From the NCBI GenBank assembly GCA_002393095.1, contig DGII01000033.1, positions 1-12,896 on the forward strand: a DNA stretch of 12,896 nt, in the 5' to 3' direction. A program made the translations under genes and the position numbers. Positions 1 through 7,655 of the stretch are shown piece after piece; position 1 is the stretch's first letter; the number at the start of each line of letters is the position of its first letter. The notes below the pieces were generated by a model. That model searched no databases, was not told the origin of the DNA, and was given only the letters and a program-made list of their open reading frames with translations. Origin of the DNA: Lachnospiraceae bacterium UBA3826 (lineage in GTDB: Bacteria; Bacillota; Clostridia; Lachnospirales; Lachnospiraceae).

Positions 1-22
1 GATTATTATTGTCTAATTTCAT
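1..22 (-). CDS. Start of an unidentified gene, cut by the window edge
   Basis: Only seven codons are visible (reading MKLDNNN) before the window ends, so no function can be given. The call rests on context. An ATG at 22-20 is preceded by AAAGG (37-33) at about 10 nt, and both lie some 37-40 nt downstream of a near-consensus sigma-A promoter on the same strand (66-94). This would make it a separately transcribed gene after the decayed end of the long operon. The reading frame could equally be a chance ATG. Confidence 0.4.
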
Positions 23-65
23 GGTTATTACAACCTTTATAATATTTACGTCTGATTATATATTG

Positions 66-94
66 ATTATAATGCTGTGAGATACAAAAGTCAA
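66..94 (-). promoter_or_regulatory. Near-consensus sigma-A promoter facing left
   Basis: Read on the minus strand, TTGACT (94-89) is followed by exactly 17 bases and then TATAAT (71-66). This matches the housekeeping consensus in 11 of 12 hexamer positions. The predicted transcription start is near base 59, giving a leader of about 37 nt before the putative ATG at 22. It is the clearest promoter seen in the window and implies that a new transcription unit begins here. The -35 box lies only 4 bp from the inverted repeat at 99-162. Confidence 0.7.
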
Positions 95-98
95 TGAA

Positions 99-162
99 AC
101 GCCGTGTTTATCGCAATTCATCCCACCACCTACAGAGGTGGGGGATTTCTTGCTCACGGCGT
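99..162. repeat. Nested inverted repeat, like an IS200/IS605 right-end hairpin
   Basis: An outer perfect 8-bp arm ACGCCGTG (99-106) pairs with CACGGCGT (155-162). A middle arm GCAA (113-116) pairs with TTGC (150-153). An inner stem (123-131 with 136-144, one mismatch, loop ACAG at 132-135) is C-rich on one side and G-rich on the other. The layout GCAATTCATCCC - hairpin - GGGATTTCTTGC resembles subterminal hairpins at the right end of IS200/IS605-type (tnpB-bearing) elements; this identity is from memory of the family, not a search. No tnpA or tnpB sequence flanks it, so it would be a solo end or small non-autonomous relic. No T-tract follows on either strand, so it is not a typical intrinsic terminator. 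Confidence 0.55.
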
Positions 163-524
163 GTTAAACCTAACATACAATAATTGACCATATTTTTCAA
201 CATATATCCGGCAGCCCTCGCATCCCCTGCTTCATAGGCACTGTTATTCTTTAATTTATCCTTATATTCGTCAGCGCAACCTGGTCTCCGGTAATCGCAG
301 CATAGATATCCGCTGTATCGTCATTTATTGTTGTTACACAGGCAGACATGGCATTACGGTAAATTCAACGCATTTTAGATAATGTGCGCTGTCCGTAGTG
401 AGCCGTCAATATTCATCCAGTCGCCAAGAGCCTCCGATGCCGCGACTATAATGATGCTAAAGAACAGTAGCGTAAAATAACCCTTTGACTTTGATGAAAG
501 GACGGAATTGTCCTTCATATTCAT
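163..524 (-). pseudogene. Decayed membrane-anchored protein gene, unidentified
   Basis: The ATG (524-522) overlaps the response regulator stop as ATGA, so it was probably translated by coupling. The first frame (375-524, 49 residues) has a hydrophilic start, then one membrane segment (about residues 17-30, YFTLLFFSIIIVAA), then a polar stretch, and stops at TAA 375-377. Protein-like sequence continues in the +1 frame after an in-frame TGA (367-365), reading NAMSACVTTINDDTADIY and onward. After a second shift near 272-275 it reads DEYKDKLKNNSAYEAGDARA and AAGYMLKNMVNYC. Coding character is lost where the inverted repeat at 99-162 begins. This suggests a gene with an N-terminal anchor and an outside helical domain, broken by two frameshifts and truncated at the repeat. 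The family is unknown; a sensor domain is possible. Alternatively the 49-residue frame alone is a live small membrane protein. Confidence 0.6.
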
Positions 525-1279
525 CTTACACTATCAAAATACTCGTCTATATTCCTTATCCATTCCTCGGAGGGCATGGTCTTAAGCAGGTACTTGACAG
601 GCTTAAGCGCAAGCACCTCCATGACGCTTTCCTTATCGCTCTTGGATGTAAGGAACATCACGGGGATATCCGCGGTAGAAGCCTCGCTCCTTATCATCTC
701 AAGCACCTTGGCTCCCGTTATGACGGGCATCTCATAATCAAGCAGTATCAGATCCACCTCGGTCTTGGCGAGGAACGTGATCGCATTCATACCGGAATTG
801 GCCATATATACATTATATTTACTTGACAGGAGATTCTTGATGGTACGAAGCATGGTGGGGTCATCATCCACCACAAGTATCTTCTTCTTGGCAGCCGCTA
901 GTGCCTCCTTCTCCATCTCCTTATCGAGAACGGATAAGAGATCCTTTACATTAAGCGGTCTCTCAAGTATCCTGCCGACTATGCCCTCCGGTATTATCTT
1001 AAGAGCCTTTTCGATCTCCTCCTTGCTTCCCACAAGGTATAGTATCAGCTCCTTTTCAAAGATCTGATCCTTAAGGTATGTAAGAGCCTCTGCCTCCTCT
1101 ATGATATTATCGTCAAGATACAGAATGGTTATCTTGGGAATGTCCGTAAGCTTTGAGAGACTCCCTATCGACACGGTCGATGTCTCAACCGCATAGTCCT
1201 CCTTTTTAAGTCCGTTAATGATGGCATTAACCATGAATCCGTTAATCTCTCCGAGCATAAGTATCCTTTTATCCGTCAT
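521..1279 (-). CDS. Response regulator with two receiver domains and no output domain
   Basis: The protein has 252 residues. The C-terminal receiver (about 131-250) is complete: acid cluster VVDDD (D138, D139), phospho-acceptor D181 in LLDYEMP, T211 and K233. The N-terminal receiver-like domain (about 3-122) keeps a beta-3 aspartate (D56 or D57) but lacks the acid pair (only E11) and has RP where KP is expected, so it is probably not phosphorylated. A short Ala/Lys linker (122-133) joins them. No DNA-binding, enzyme or HPt domain follows, so output is likely by protein contact or as a phosphorelay intermediate. The start at 1279 is chosen because GGAGG (1288-1284) sits 4 nt before it; an in-frame ATG at 1312 lacks such a site. 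The gene lies 47 nt after the hybrid kinase, its likely partner, and overlaps the next, decayed gene by ATGA. Confidence 0.9.
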   Translation of the reverse strand: MTDKRILMLGEINGFMVNAIINGLKKEDYAVETSTVSIGSLSKLTDIPKITILYLDDNIIEEAEALTYLKDQIFEKELILYLVGSKEEIEKALKIIPEGIVGRILERPLNVKDLLSVLDKEMEKEALAAAKKKILVVDDDPTMLRTIKNLLSSKYNVYMANSGMNAITFLAKTEVDLILLDYEMPVITGAKVLEMIRSEASTADIPVMFLTSKSDKESVMEVLALKPVKYLLKTMPSEEWIRNIDEYFDSVR

Positions 1280-1283
1280 ATTT

Positions 1284-1288
1284 CCTCC
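1284..1288 (-). promoter_or_regulatory. Ribosome binding site fixing the response regulator start
   Basis: GGAGG lies 4 nt upstream of the ATG at 1279. It moves the start 33 nt downstream of the longest open frame, whose ATG at 1312 has no purine-rich site. Confidence 0.8.
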
Positions 1289-1326
1289 ATATGTGATATG
1301 ACCCTGCGCCATATCAGGACAGTGCT

Positions 1327-4300
1327 CTATGCCTCTCTGCCATCAAGCAGCCCAAGCACTCCGTCCCTGTCTACCATTCGTACCTTATCCCTTATCATAT
1401 CATACACTTCCTTCTCATCTTCGGGAAGTGAATACTCATTAAGCATCTCTATTATAGCATCTGCCGTGTCAAAATCAAAAGCCTCCGCAGCCTCTCTAAG
1501 CGCGGCATATCCGTCTGCAAGCTGCGAACTGTCGATAAGCGGCTTATCCGAGTCATCCTCTCCCGCGGCCCCGTCAAGAACTCTGAAGCGCTCCTCATAG
1601 CTCCGATAGAGTGTAAGCAGCTTCGGTGTCAGCTTATCTATCTCCTCTGTGTTATTATCATCACCGCATTTCTCCAGATATTCCGCCTGCCTGCTAAGCT
1701 CCATCGCTCCTATAAGCCTCGCCGAGCTCTTAAGCGCATGCACCTTGACGGTATAGTTCCTTATATCCCTGCTTGCTCTGTAGCCCTCTATCTCATCCGG
1801 GCCTGTCTTAAGGGACATCCTGAAGTCGCCTATGGCTTCATACAGTATATCCTCACTGCCGCAATTGGATACGCCGGCATCATACTCTATGCCCTCTATG
1901 CTCTTAAGCATACTTATCCTGTCACTTATCCTGTCCGCCGGATTACTGACACTCGTGTCATCACTTTTGCCGCCTGTAGCCGCCAGATCAGCAGACTTCT
2001 TTGCAGTCAGACTCTCATAGTCCGCACTGCCGCGCATATATACCTTCTCCCACGGAAGAGAAGAGGCGATCAGCTTTTCAAGTCTTACCGCATCTATGGG
2101 CTTACTTATATAGTCATTGAAGCCTGCTGCCATGAAGCTCTCTCTTGCTCCCGATACGGCATTGGCAGTAAGCGCGATTACCGGAGCCCCTTTAGACTTA
2201 TTATCCTTAAGCTCCTTCATGGCTGCAAGCGTCTGGATACCGTCCATCTCAGGCATACGCTGGTCAAGGAATATCATGTCATATTCGGTGTCAGCCACCA
2301 GCTTAAGCGCGTCGAATCCGCTTGTGGCAGTTTCGACCGTAATCATGGTCTCCTTCAACAGTCCCTTCACGACAGTCAGGTTCATCGGGGTATCGTCCAC
2401 CACAAGTATCCTTGCCTCAGGCGCTACGAAGGATACGCTGTAGCCCCCGGACTCGTTAAGGGATCTTGCATATGTCTCATTGAAGTCTCCTATCTCCTCA
2501 CGGCTTATGACCTTCTGCACCACGGTAAATGAGAAATCGCTTCCCTTGCCGTATACGCTCTTAACCATAAGTCTGCTGTCCATAAGCTCAAGCAGCTGCT
2601 TGACTATGCTCATCCCAAGTCCTGTACCTTCTATGGTACGGTTACGGGATTCTTCGATACGCTCGAACGGAGAGTATAGCTTCTCTATATCCTCTTCCTT
2701 GATGCCTATACCCGTATCCACCACTCTGAAGGTTAAGGCTATCGCATCATTCTTATCCGGGGCAGCTTCACCGGCCCCACCCTGTTCGCCCGTTGCCTCT
2801 GTCAAGCTCTCTGCTTCCGTGTATGTTATGCTTAATGTGACCGAACCCTCCTGAGTATACTTAACAGCATTGTTGAGTATATTAAGGGCACACTGCTTAA
2901 GCCTTATCTCATCACCGAAAAGGATGTGTGGAGTAGTCTTATCCACATCTACGTTAAGCTTAAGTCCCTTATCCGCAGCCTTAACTGCCACCATATTGAT
3001 AAGATCGTTGATGACGGAGCTAAGCTCATACTCCACGGGAATTATCTCCATCTTGCCCGCTTCTATCTTGGAGAAATCAAGCAGGTCATTGACAAGTCCC
3101 AAAAGCGACTTGCCGGAATTCTTGATATCCGTTGCATACTTAAGTATGGTCTTATCCTCTGCTTCCCTAAGGATCATCTCATCTAATCCGAGTACCGCAT
3201 TGATGGGTGTCCTGATCTCATGAGACACATTGGATAAGAAATTACTCTTGGCCTCGCTTGATGCCTTGGCAACTCTTAAGTCCTCCTTAAGCCTCTGTTC
3301 CTCCTGCATTCGGTCTATATAGCCGCTGACCTCCGTTGTGGTTGTGACAAGGCTGTCATACAGACTCTCTATCTCATCACCTGTCCTTATGTACATATTG
3401 GAGATATGCCTTGCCGTAGCCTTTCTCTTCTCGGCATCACCGGCACTTGCGGTGAACTCGTTCATGGCATCGGTTATCCTTATGATCGGTCTGGCTAGAA
3501 GTCTCTGTCCGATGTAATTGGCTATGAGCACTATCGGCGCGATTATATCTATTATGAGCAGGATAAGCTTGATATCGAAAGCAATACCCTCATCATTATA
3601 TCTGAACCTCTCCATATCCTCCATGCGCTTCGCCACATTGAAGGTATCATCTATCCCCATATTGTTCGCAAAATCATCAAGTCTGTTCATGGGGTTAGAG
3701 CCCATATCTCCTTCAGCGGAATCCTCCTCGGATGTCGCATCATCCTCTGCCGCTATGGGAGGCGTAATGGTCCTCATTTCCCCAATGGCTTCCTCTCTCT
3801 GTATGACCTGTGTGAGATTCGGGATCAGACTGTTAGCGAAGACGGCCGCGAATATTCCTAACATAATGGCTTCTATTCCGAGGATTATGAACAGCTTCTT
3901 GGATATAGAACTCCTGCTGCCCTTCTCATCCTCCTTCGGCCAGAAGGATAAGCCTGAGCGATGCTCAGGCTCGAATCTGGCGAAGAAGGGTCTGAGACCC
4001 TTAGGGAATCTGTTCTGAAGGAAGTATATCCACATAACATTAAAAAGGGTCTGAGGCACTACCATTCCCATATGTACAAGCGTAACGGACAGCTTAAGTG
4101 TCGTAAATGACTCCTGACCTACGATCAGGAATATGAAGGTATAGACCATCGACATTGTAATCATCATAAGTATTCCCGACCGCGCGGATCTGCCCGGCGT
4201 GGATATCCTCTTGGGGGCTTTCATCGCTGCCACAATGAATATCGCAACAAGATTATATGAGAACATATATGCATCGGTCCTTGCCAGGAATAGTCCTACC

Positions 4301-4617
4301 ACAAATGTAAGCGCGAAGCTTACAAGTCCGCTTGTGAGACCGTACATACAGACTATGAATATAATAGGGAACAGATAGAAATTGAAATACACATATGACA
4401 GAGTTACTGACCCTTTATCCACCATAAAGCAGAATCTGAAAAAGATGAGTGTAATGATTGCCGAGAAAATCACAGCTATGGCCCTTATCACATACGCCAC
4501 CTTGCATTCATAGCTTAAGCCGCGCCACTCGGCAAGTCCCAGCACCGTATCCGCATATGCCTGAAGCATATTGCCTATATTGAATCTGCTTCTCCTACCA
4601 TGTCTTCTTCCTGACAT
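1327..4617 (-). CDS. Membrane hybrid histidine kinase (HisKA-HATPase-REC-HPt)
   Basis: A 1096-residue sensor kinase. The N-terminus has about seven hydrophobic segments (roughly residues 40-263), then an acidic, probably extracytoplasmic stretch (about 264-345), an eighth membrane segment (about 351-371) and a HAMP-like linker with coiled coil (about 372-455). HisKA has SHEIRTP with H466. The HATPase has N583 (N box), DTGIG from D634, GTGLG 664-668, and a low-complexity insertion near 600-627. The receiver has D741/D742, phospho-acceptor D785, T817 and K839. The HPt domain has HALKSSA with H960. A roughly 65-residue helical tail follows. All relay residues are present, so a His-Asp-His relay to the downstream regulator is expected; the signal is unknown. 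The start at 4617 is preferred because GGAG precedes it by 4 nt; an in-frame ATG at 4653 has no such site. It sits 42 nt after rsgA. Confidence 0.93.
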   Translation of the reverse strand: MSGRRHGRRSRFNIGNMLQAYADTVLGLAEWRGLSYECKVAYVIRAIAVIFSAIITLIFFRFCFMVDKGSVTLSYVYFNFYLFPIIFIVCMYGLTSGLVSFALTFVVGLFLARTDAYMFSYNLVAIFIVAAMKAPKRISTPGRSARSGILMMITMSMVYTFIFLIVGQESFTTLKLSVTLVHMGMVVPQTLFNVMWIYFLQNRFPKGLRPFFARFEPEHRSGLSFWPKEDEKGSRSSISKKLFIILGIEAIMLGIFAAVFANSLIPNLTQVIQREEAIGEMRTITPPIAAEDDATSEEDSAEGDMGSNPMNRLDDFANNMGIDDTFNVAKRMEDMERFRYNDEGIAFDIKLILLIIDIIAPIVLIANYIGQRLLARPIIRITDAMNEFTASAGDAEKRKATARHISNMYIRTGDEIESLYDSLVTTTTEVSGYIDRMQEEQRLKEDLRVAKASSEAKSNFLSNVSHEIRTPINAVLGLDEMILREAEDKTILKYATDIKNSGKSLLGLVNDLLDFSKIEAGKMEIIPVEYELSSVINDLINMVAVKAADKGLKLNVDVDKTTPHILFGDEIRLKQCALNILNNAVKYTQEGSVTLSITYTEAESLTEATGEQGGAGEAAPDKNDAIALTFRVVDTGIGIKEEDIEKLYSPFERIEESRNRTIEGTGLGMSIVKQLLELMDSRLMVKSVYGKGSDFSFTVVQKVISREEIGDFNETYARSLNESGGYSVSFVAPEARILVVDDTPMNLTVVKGLLKETMITVETATSGFDALKLVADTEYDMIFLDQRMPEMDGIQTLAAMKELKDNKSKGAPVIALTANAVSGARESFMAAGFNDYISKPIDAVRLEKLIASSLPWEKVYMRGSADYESLTAKKSADLAATGGKSDDTSVSNPADRISDRISMLKSIEGIEYDAGVSNCGSEDILYEAIGDFRMSLKTGPDEIEGYRASRDIRNYTVKVHALKSSARLIGAMELSRQAEYLEKCGDDNNTEEIDKLTPKLLTLYRSYEERFRVLDGAAGEDDSDKPLIDSSQLADGYAALREAAEAFDFDTADAIIEMLNEYSLPEDEKEVYDMIRDKVRMVDRDGVLGLLDGREA

Positions 4618-4659
4618 ACCACTCCGTTTCCGGGCTGTGTACCTGCAGCCCATACACAG

Positions 4660-5535
4660 TCAATATCTCTTAAGTTCACTCAGCTCATTATATAAGACCG
4701 TATAATTGTCATATCTGAGCCGGCTTATCCTGCCGTTATCGACAGCCTCCTTGACCGCACAGTCCGGCTCATCCGCATGCATACAGTTAAGGAACCTGCA
4801 GCCATCCCTGTAATCATCGAATTCCGGATAATAGTCCCTGAGCTTGCCCTTATCCATATCAAAAAGCCGGAGTGAACTGAAGCCGGGAGTATCAAGTATA
4901 TAAGTGTCGTTGTCAATGGCTATCATCTCTGAATGCCGTGTGGTATGTCTGCCTCTGTCTATCTTGACACTTATAGCCCCTGTCTCCATGACGATACCGT
5001 CCTGCAGCCTGTTGATGATACTGGACTTACCTACACCGCTCGGACCCGCAACCGTTGTTGTCTTGTGTGTAAGCACGGCACGGATATCCTCCATGCCCTC
5101 GCCCTCTGAGGCGCTTACGAAGAGTACCCTGCAGCCGCAGCCCTCATATGCCCTTCTTATCTCCGCCTTCTCCTCTTCACCGGCTATATCCTGCTTATTG
5201 AACACTATCACACAGGGCAGCTCCTTCTGCCTCATCATGATAAGGAATCTGTCTAAAAGGTTGAAATTCGGGTCGGGTCTGGCTATGGCGAATATGATCA
5301 TCGCCTGATCCACATTGGCTACATTGGGGCGTATAATCTCACTCCTTCTGGGAAGTATATCGATTATGTTCCCTTCATGTGCCTCTTCGTCAAGTATCTC
5401 CATATCCACATCATCCCCCACAAGAGGCTTGATGCCCTGCTTTCTGAAGATTCCCTTTGCCTTACACTGATAAATATGGCTTCCATTATGTACATAATAG
5501 AAGCCGCCTATACCTCTGATGATCTTACCCTGCAT
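4660..5535 (-). CDS. rsgA: Ribosome small-subunit GTPase RsgA
   Basis: RsgA (YjeQ/CpgA/YloQ) is a circularly permuted GTPase that checks late 30S maturation. The 291-residue length is normal. The order seen is the permuted one: N-terminal OB fold (about 1-70), G4 NKQD (113-116), G5 SAS (141-143), G1 GPSGVGKS (164-171), the RHTTRH switch (196-201), and G3 DTPG (215-218). The C-terminal zinc site is C246, C251, H253 and C259. Nothing essential is missing. GAGGG (5544-5540) precedes the ATG by 4 nt. It lies 33 nt after prkC. In Bacillus the orthologue is phosphorylated by PrkC, which fits the neighbourhood. In many Firmicutes rpe and thiN follow; here a histidine kinase follows. Confidence 0.97.
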   Translation of the reverse strand: MQGKIIRGIGGFYYVHNGSHIYQCKAKGIFRKQGIKPLVGDDVDMEILDEEAHEGNIIDILPRRSEIIRPNVANVDQAMIIFAIARPDPNFNLLDRFLIMMRQKELPCVIVFNKQDIAGEEEKAEIRRAYEGCGCRVLFVSASEGEGMEDIRAVLTHKTTTVAGPSGVGKSSIINRLQDGIVMETGAISVKIDRGRHTTRHSEMIAIDNDTYILDTPGFSSLRLFDMDKGKLRDYYPEFDDYRDGCRFLNCMHADEPDCAVKEAVDNGRISRLRYDNYTVLYNELSELKRY

Positions 5536-5568
5536 TAATCCCTCATGATATCAATATGATCCTAAGTC

Positions 5569-7644
5569 CTACTCCTTAGTGAATTCAACGGTACGTGTTA
5601 TGGTCCTCTCCTCCGTAATGGACGGTATGTCTATCACATTGCCGTTCTCATCCGTAGTCGTAGAGCCGGGGATAGTAACCTTATATATGATACTTACGAT
5701 GCCCGAACTGCTGTCAGCTATTCCCGATATGTTCATGGACACCGGAAAATTGGATGTGGTCTCTCTCTTAAGCTCCACGCCCGCTGTCGTAGTCAGTATA
5801 ACCGTTGCCTCCGTACCGCTTGAATAATCTCCGTCCTCCACCGCAGGACTCTCTATATTGCCGATATAGCTGTAGGTAACAGTCCCTACTCCTATGCTTA
5901 GCTTCATATCTATGGTCGTACCGGCATCCACGGCCGAATTCTCCGTATAGCTCTGATAGCATATCTTACCTGTCAGATTCTCATCCGGATTCGTAGTCTC
6001 TTCTATGCTTCCTGCCTGCAATCCGTTCTCTATCAGAAGCGCCGTCGCATCCATGGGATCAAGTCCTATAAGGTTCGGTACATGCACCTTAGAGGCGCTC
6101 GCACCCGTACTTACGCTTAGTATCACGGTACTGTTGCGGTCTATGACGACACCCGCTGCCGGCATCTGATCCACTACATTGCCCTTGGCTACGGAATCAC
6201 TGGGAACCTCGGCCTTCTCCACCTCCAGTCCCTCCTTATTAAGCGTAGCCACTGCCTCGGCATAGGTCATTCCTATAACCTGAGGTACGGCAACCTGACT
6301 CTCTGATATTTCGGGCTGTTCCTGTGTGACTGCACCGGTTATATCGGTAGTTGCAGCCACCTCGCCCTCTCCTGAGTTCTTATTAAAATCGAATATTCCG
6401 AAGGCTCTGCCGACTATGGCTATGATCACCAGTCCTATGATGATCGCTGCGATCACTGCCATTACCGTAGTTATCTTATCACCCTTATCACTTATCTTAC
6501 TGTTCTTGGAGGATGAGCCTCCCTTGGAATTCCTCTTATCATCTATATAATCCGGGCGCTTACTGCTTCCCTTCTTCTTATTACTCTGGCTTGTGCTCCT
6601 GCTCTTATTCTTATTACCTGAGCCTGAGGAAGAGGTGCTCTTTTTGGCTGAAGGCTTCTCACTTACGCCCCTGTCCGGTGTGTCCTTGTTCACTCTGACA
6701 GAATACTCATCCTCATATTCCTCTCTTACCCTTACTCTGCTCTTAACCTCATCAAGCTCATCATCTGATATGGCTCTGGTGGCACCGTCCTCATCGCCGT
6801 CATTAAGCTTGACAAAGTCTATATCCGGAGTCATTAAGGACCTCTTAAGGTCATCTATTAACTCCTGCATATTCTGATATCTTCTGTCAGGACTCTTCTG
6901 GGTACACTTAAGGACTATCTGCTCTACACTGATAGGTATATCTCCCACATAATTCCTTGGGCTTGGCATAGGCTCCTGTATATGCTTGATGGCTATTGCC
7001 ACGGTAGTCTCCCCGTTAAAAGGCACACGCCCCGTAAGCATCTCAAAAAGGGTGATACCCAGAGAATATATGTCACTCTTCTCATCCGAATATCCGCCTC
7101 TTGCCTGCTCCGGAGATGTGTAATGTACGCTTCCCATGACATTAGAGGTGATGGTATTGCTGCTTACAGCCTTGGCTATACCGAAGTCTGTCACCTTCAC
7201 CTTACCATCCCTGCTTATCATTATATTCTGAGGCTTGATATCCCTGTGGATGATATGATTGTTATGGGCTGCTTCTATACCCATTGATACCTGTATGGCT
7301 ATACTTGTGGCTTCTTTAACGGAAAGTCTGGACTTCTTCTCTATATATTTCTTAAGGGTAATCCCCTCAACAAGCTCCATCACTATATACTGTGTGCCGC
7401 CCTCTTCGCCCACATCATATACATTGACGATATTGGGGTGCATCATGCCTGCTGCCGCCTGAGCCTCGGCACGGAATTTGGACACAAAATTAGCGTTCTC
7501 CGAGAATTCCTGCTTCAGTACCTTAACAGCCACAGGCCTGTTAAGCTTGTGGTCCTTTGCCTTATATACGTCCGACATACCGCCGGTTCCGATTTTCTCA
7601 AGGATCTCATATCGATCCCCTAACATCATTCCGATCTTGATCAT
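5569..7644 (-). CDS. prkC: PASTA-domain Ser/Thr protein kinase PrkC (PknB/Stk1 type)
   Basis: A 691-residue membrane kinase that senses cell-wall fragments or precursors and phosphorylates cytoplasmic proteins. The kinase domain (about 10-272) has the loop GTGGMSDVY (19-27), K41, HRD with D135, N140, DFG (153-155) and SPEQ after the activation loop, so it should be active. The juxtamembrane linker (about 273-390) is first acidic, then a Ser/Lys/Asn-rich basic stretch (330-390). One membrane segment follows (about 391-415). Outside are two PASTA repeats (about 452-514 and 520-585) and a beta-rich, Thr/Ser-rich Ig-like tail (586-691). Bacillus PrkC has three PASTA repeats, so the sensor is shorter here. 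AGAGG (7656-7652) precedes the ATG by 7 nt and overlaps the prpC stop codon. Confidence 0.97.
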   Translation of the reverse strand: MIKIGMMLGDRYEILEKIGTGGMSDVYKAKDHKLNRPVAVKVLKQEFSENANFVSKFRAEAQAAAGMMHPNIVNVYDVGEEGGTQYIVMELVEGITLKKYIEKKSRLSVKEATSIAIQVSMGIEAAHNNHIIHRDIKPQNIMISRDGKVKVTDFGIAKAVSSNTITSNVMGSVHYTSPEQARGGYSDEKSDIYSLGITLFEMLTGRVPFNGETTVAIAIKHIQEPMPSPRNYVGDIPISVEQIVLKCTQKSPDRRYQNMQELIDDLKRSLMTPDIDFVKLNDGDEDGATRAISDDELDEVKSRVRVREEYEDEYSVRVNKDTPDRGVSEKPSAKKSTSSSGSGNKNKSRSTSQSNKKKGSSKRPDYIDDKRNSKGGSSSKNSKISDKGDKITTVMAVIAAIIIGLVIIAIVGRAFGIFDFNKNSGEGEVAATTDITGAVTQEQPEISESQVAVPQVIGMTYAEAVATLNKEGLEVEKAEVPSDSVAKGNVVDQMPAAGVVIDRNSTVILSVSTGASASKVHVPNLIGLDPMDATALLIENGLQAGSIEETTNPDENLTGKICYQSYTENSAVDAGTTIDMKLSIGVGTVTYSYIGNIESPAVEDGDYSSGTEATVILTTTAGVELKRETTSNFPVSMNISGIADSSSGIVSIIYKVTIPGSTTTDENGNVIDIPSITEERTITRTVEFTKE

Positions 7645-7655
7645 CTATAATCCTC

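Noticed and set aside
45..73. Plus-strand promoter TTTACG-17-TATAAT reading into the inverted repeat
   Set aside because: The -35 box matches only four of six bases, and the AT-rich region is better explained by the overlapping minus-strand promoter. No gene follows on the plus strand.
1..98. Remnant of tnpB before the hairpin
   Set aside because: All three plus-strand frames are short and show no zinc-ribbon or RuvC-like residues; the stretch is AT-rich promoter DNA.
121..150. Intrinsic terminator for the long operon
   Set aside because: The stem is good but no T-tract follows on either strand, so termination here is not supported.
1280..1312. Upstream start of the response regulator at 1312
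   Set aside because: No ribosome binding site precedes it, whereas GGAGG lies 4 nt before the ATG at 1279, which also begins the receiver fold properly.
4618..4653. Upstream start of the hybrid kinase at 4653
   Set aside because: It lies 7 nt from the rsgA stop with no purine-rich site; GGAG at 4625-4622 favours 4617. It cannot be fully excluded.
4725..4916. Minus-strand frame of 63 codons inside rsgA
   Set aside because: It overlaps the C-terminal zinc region of rsgA in another frame and has no ribosome binding site or family features.
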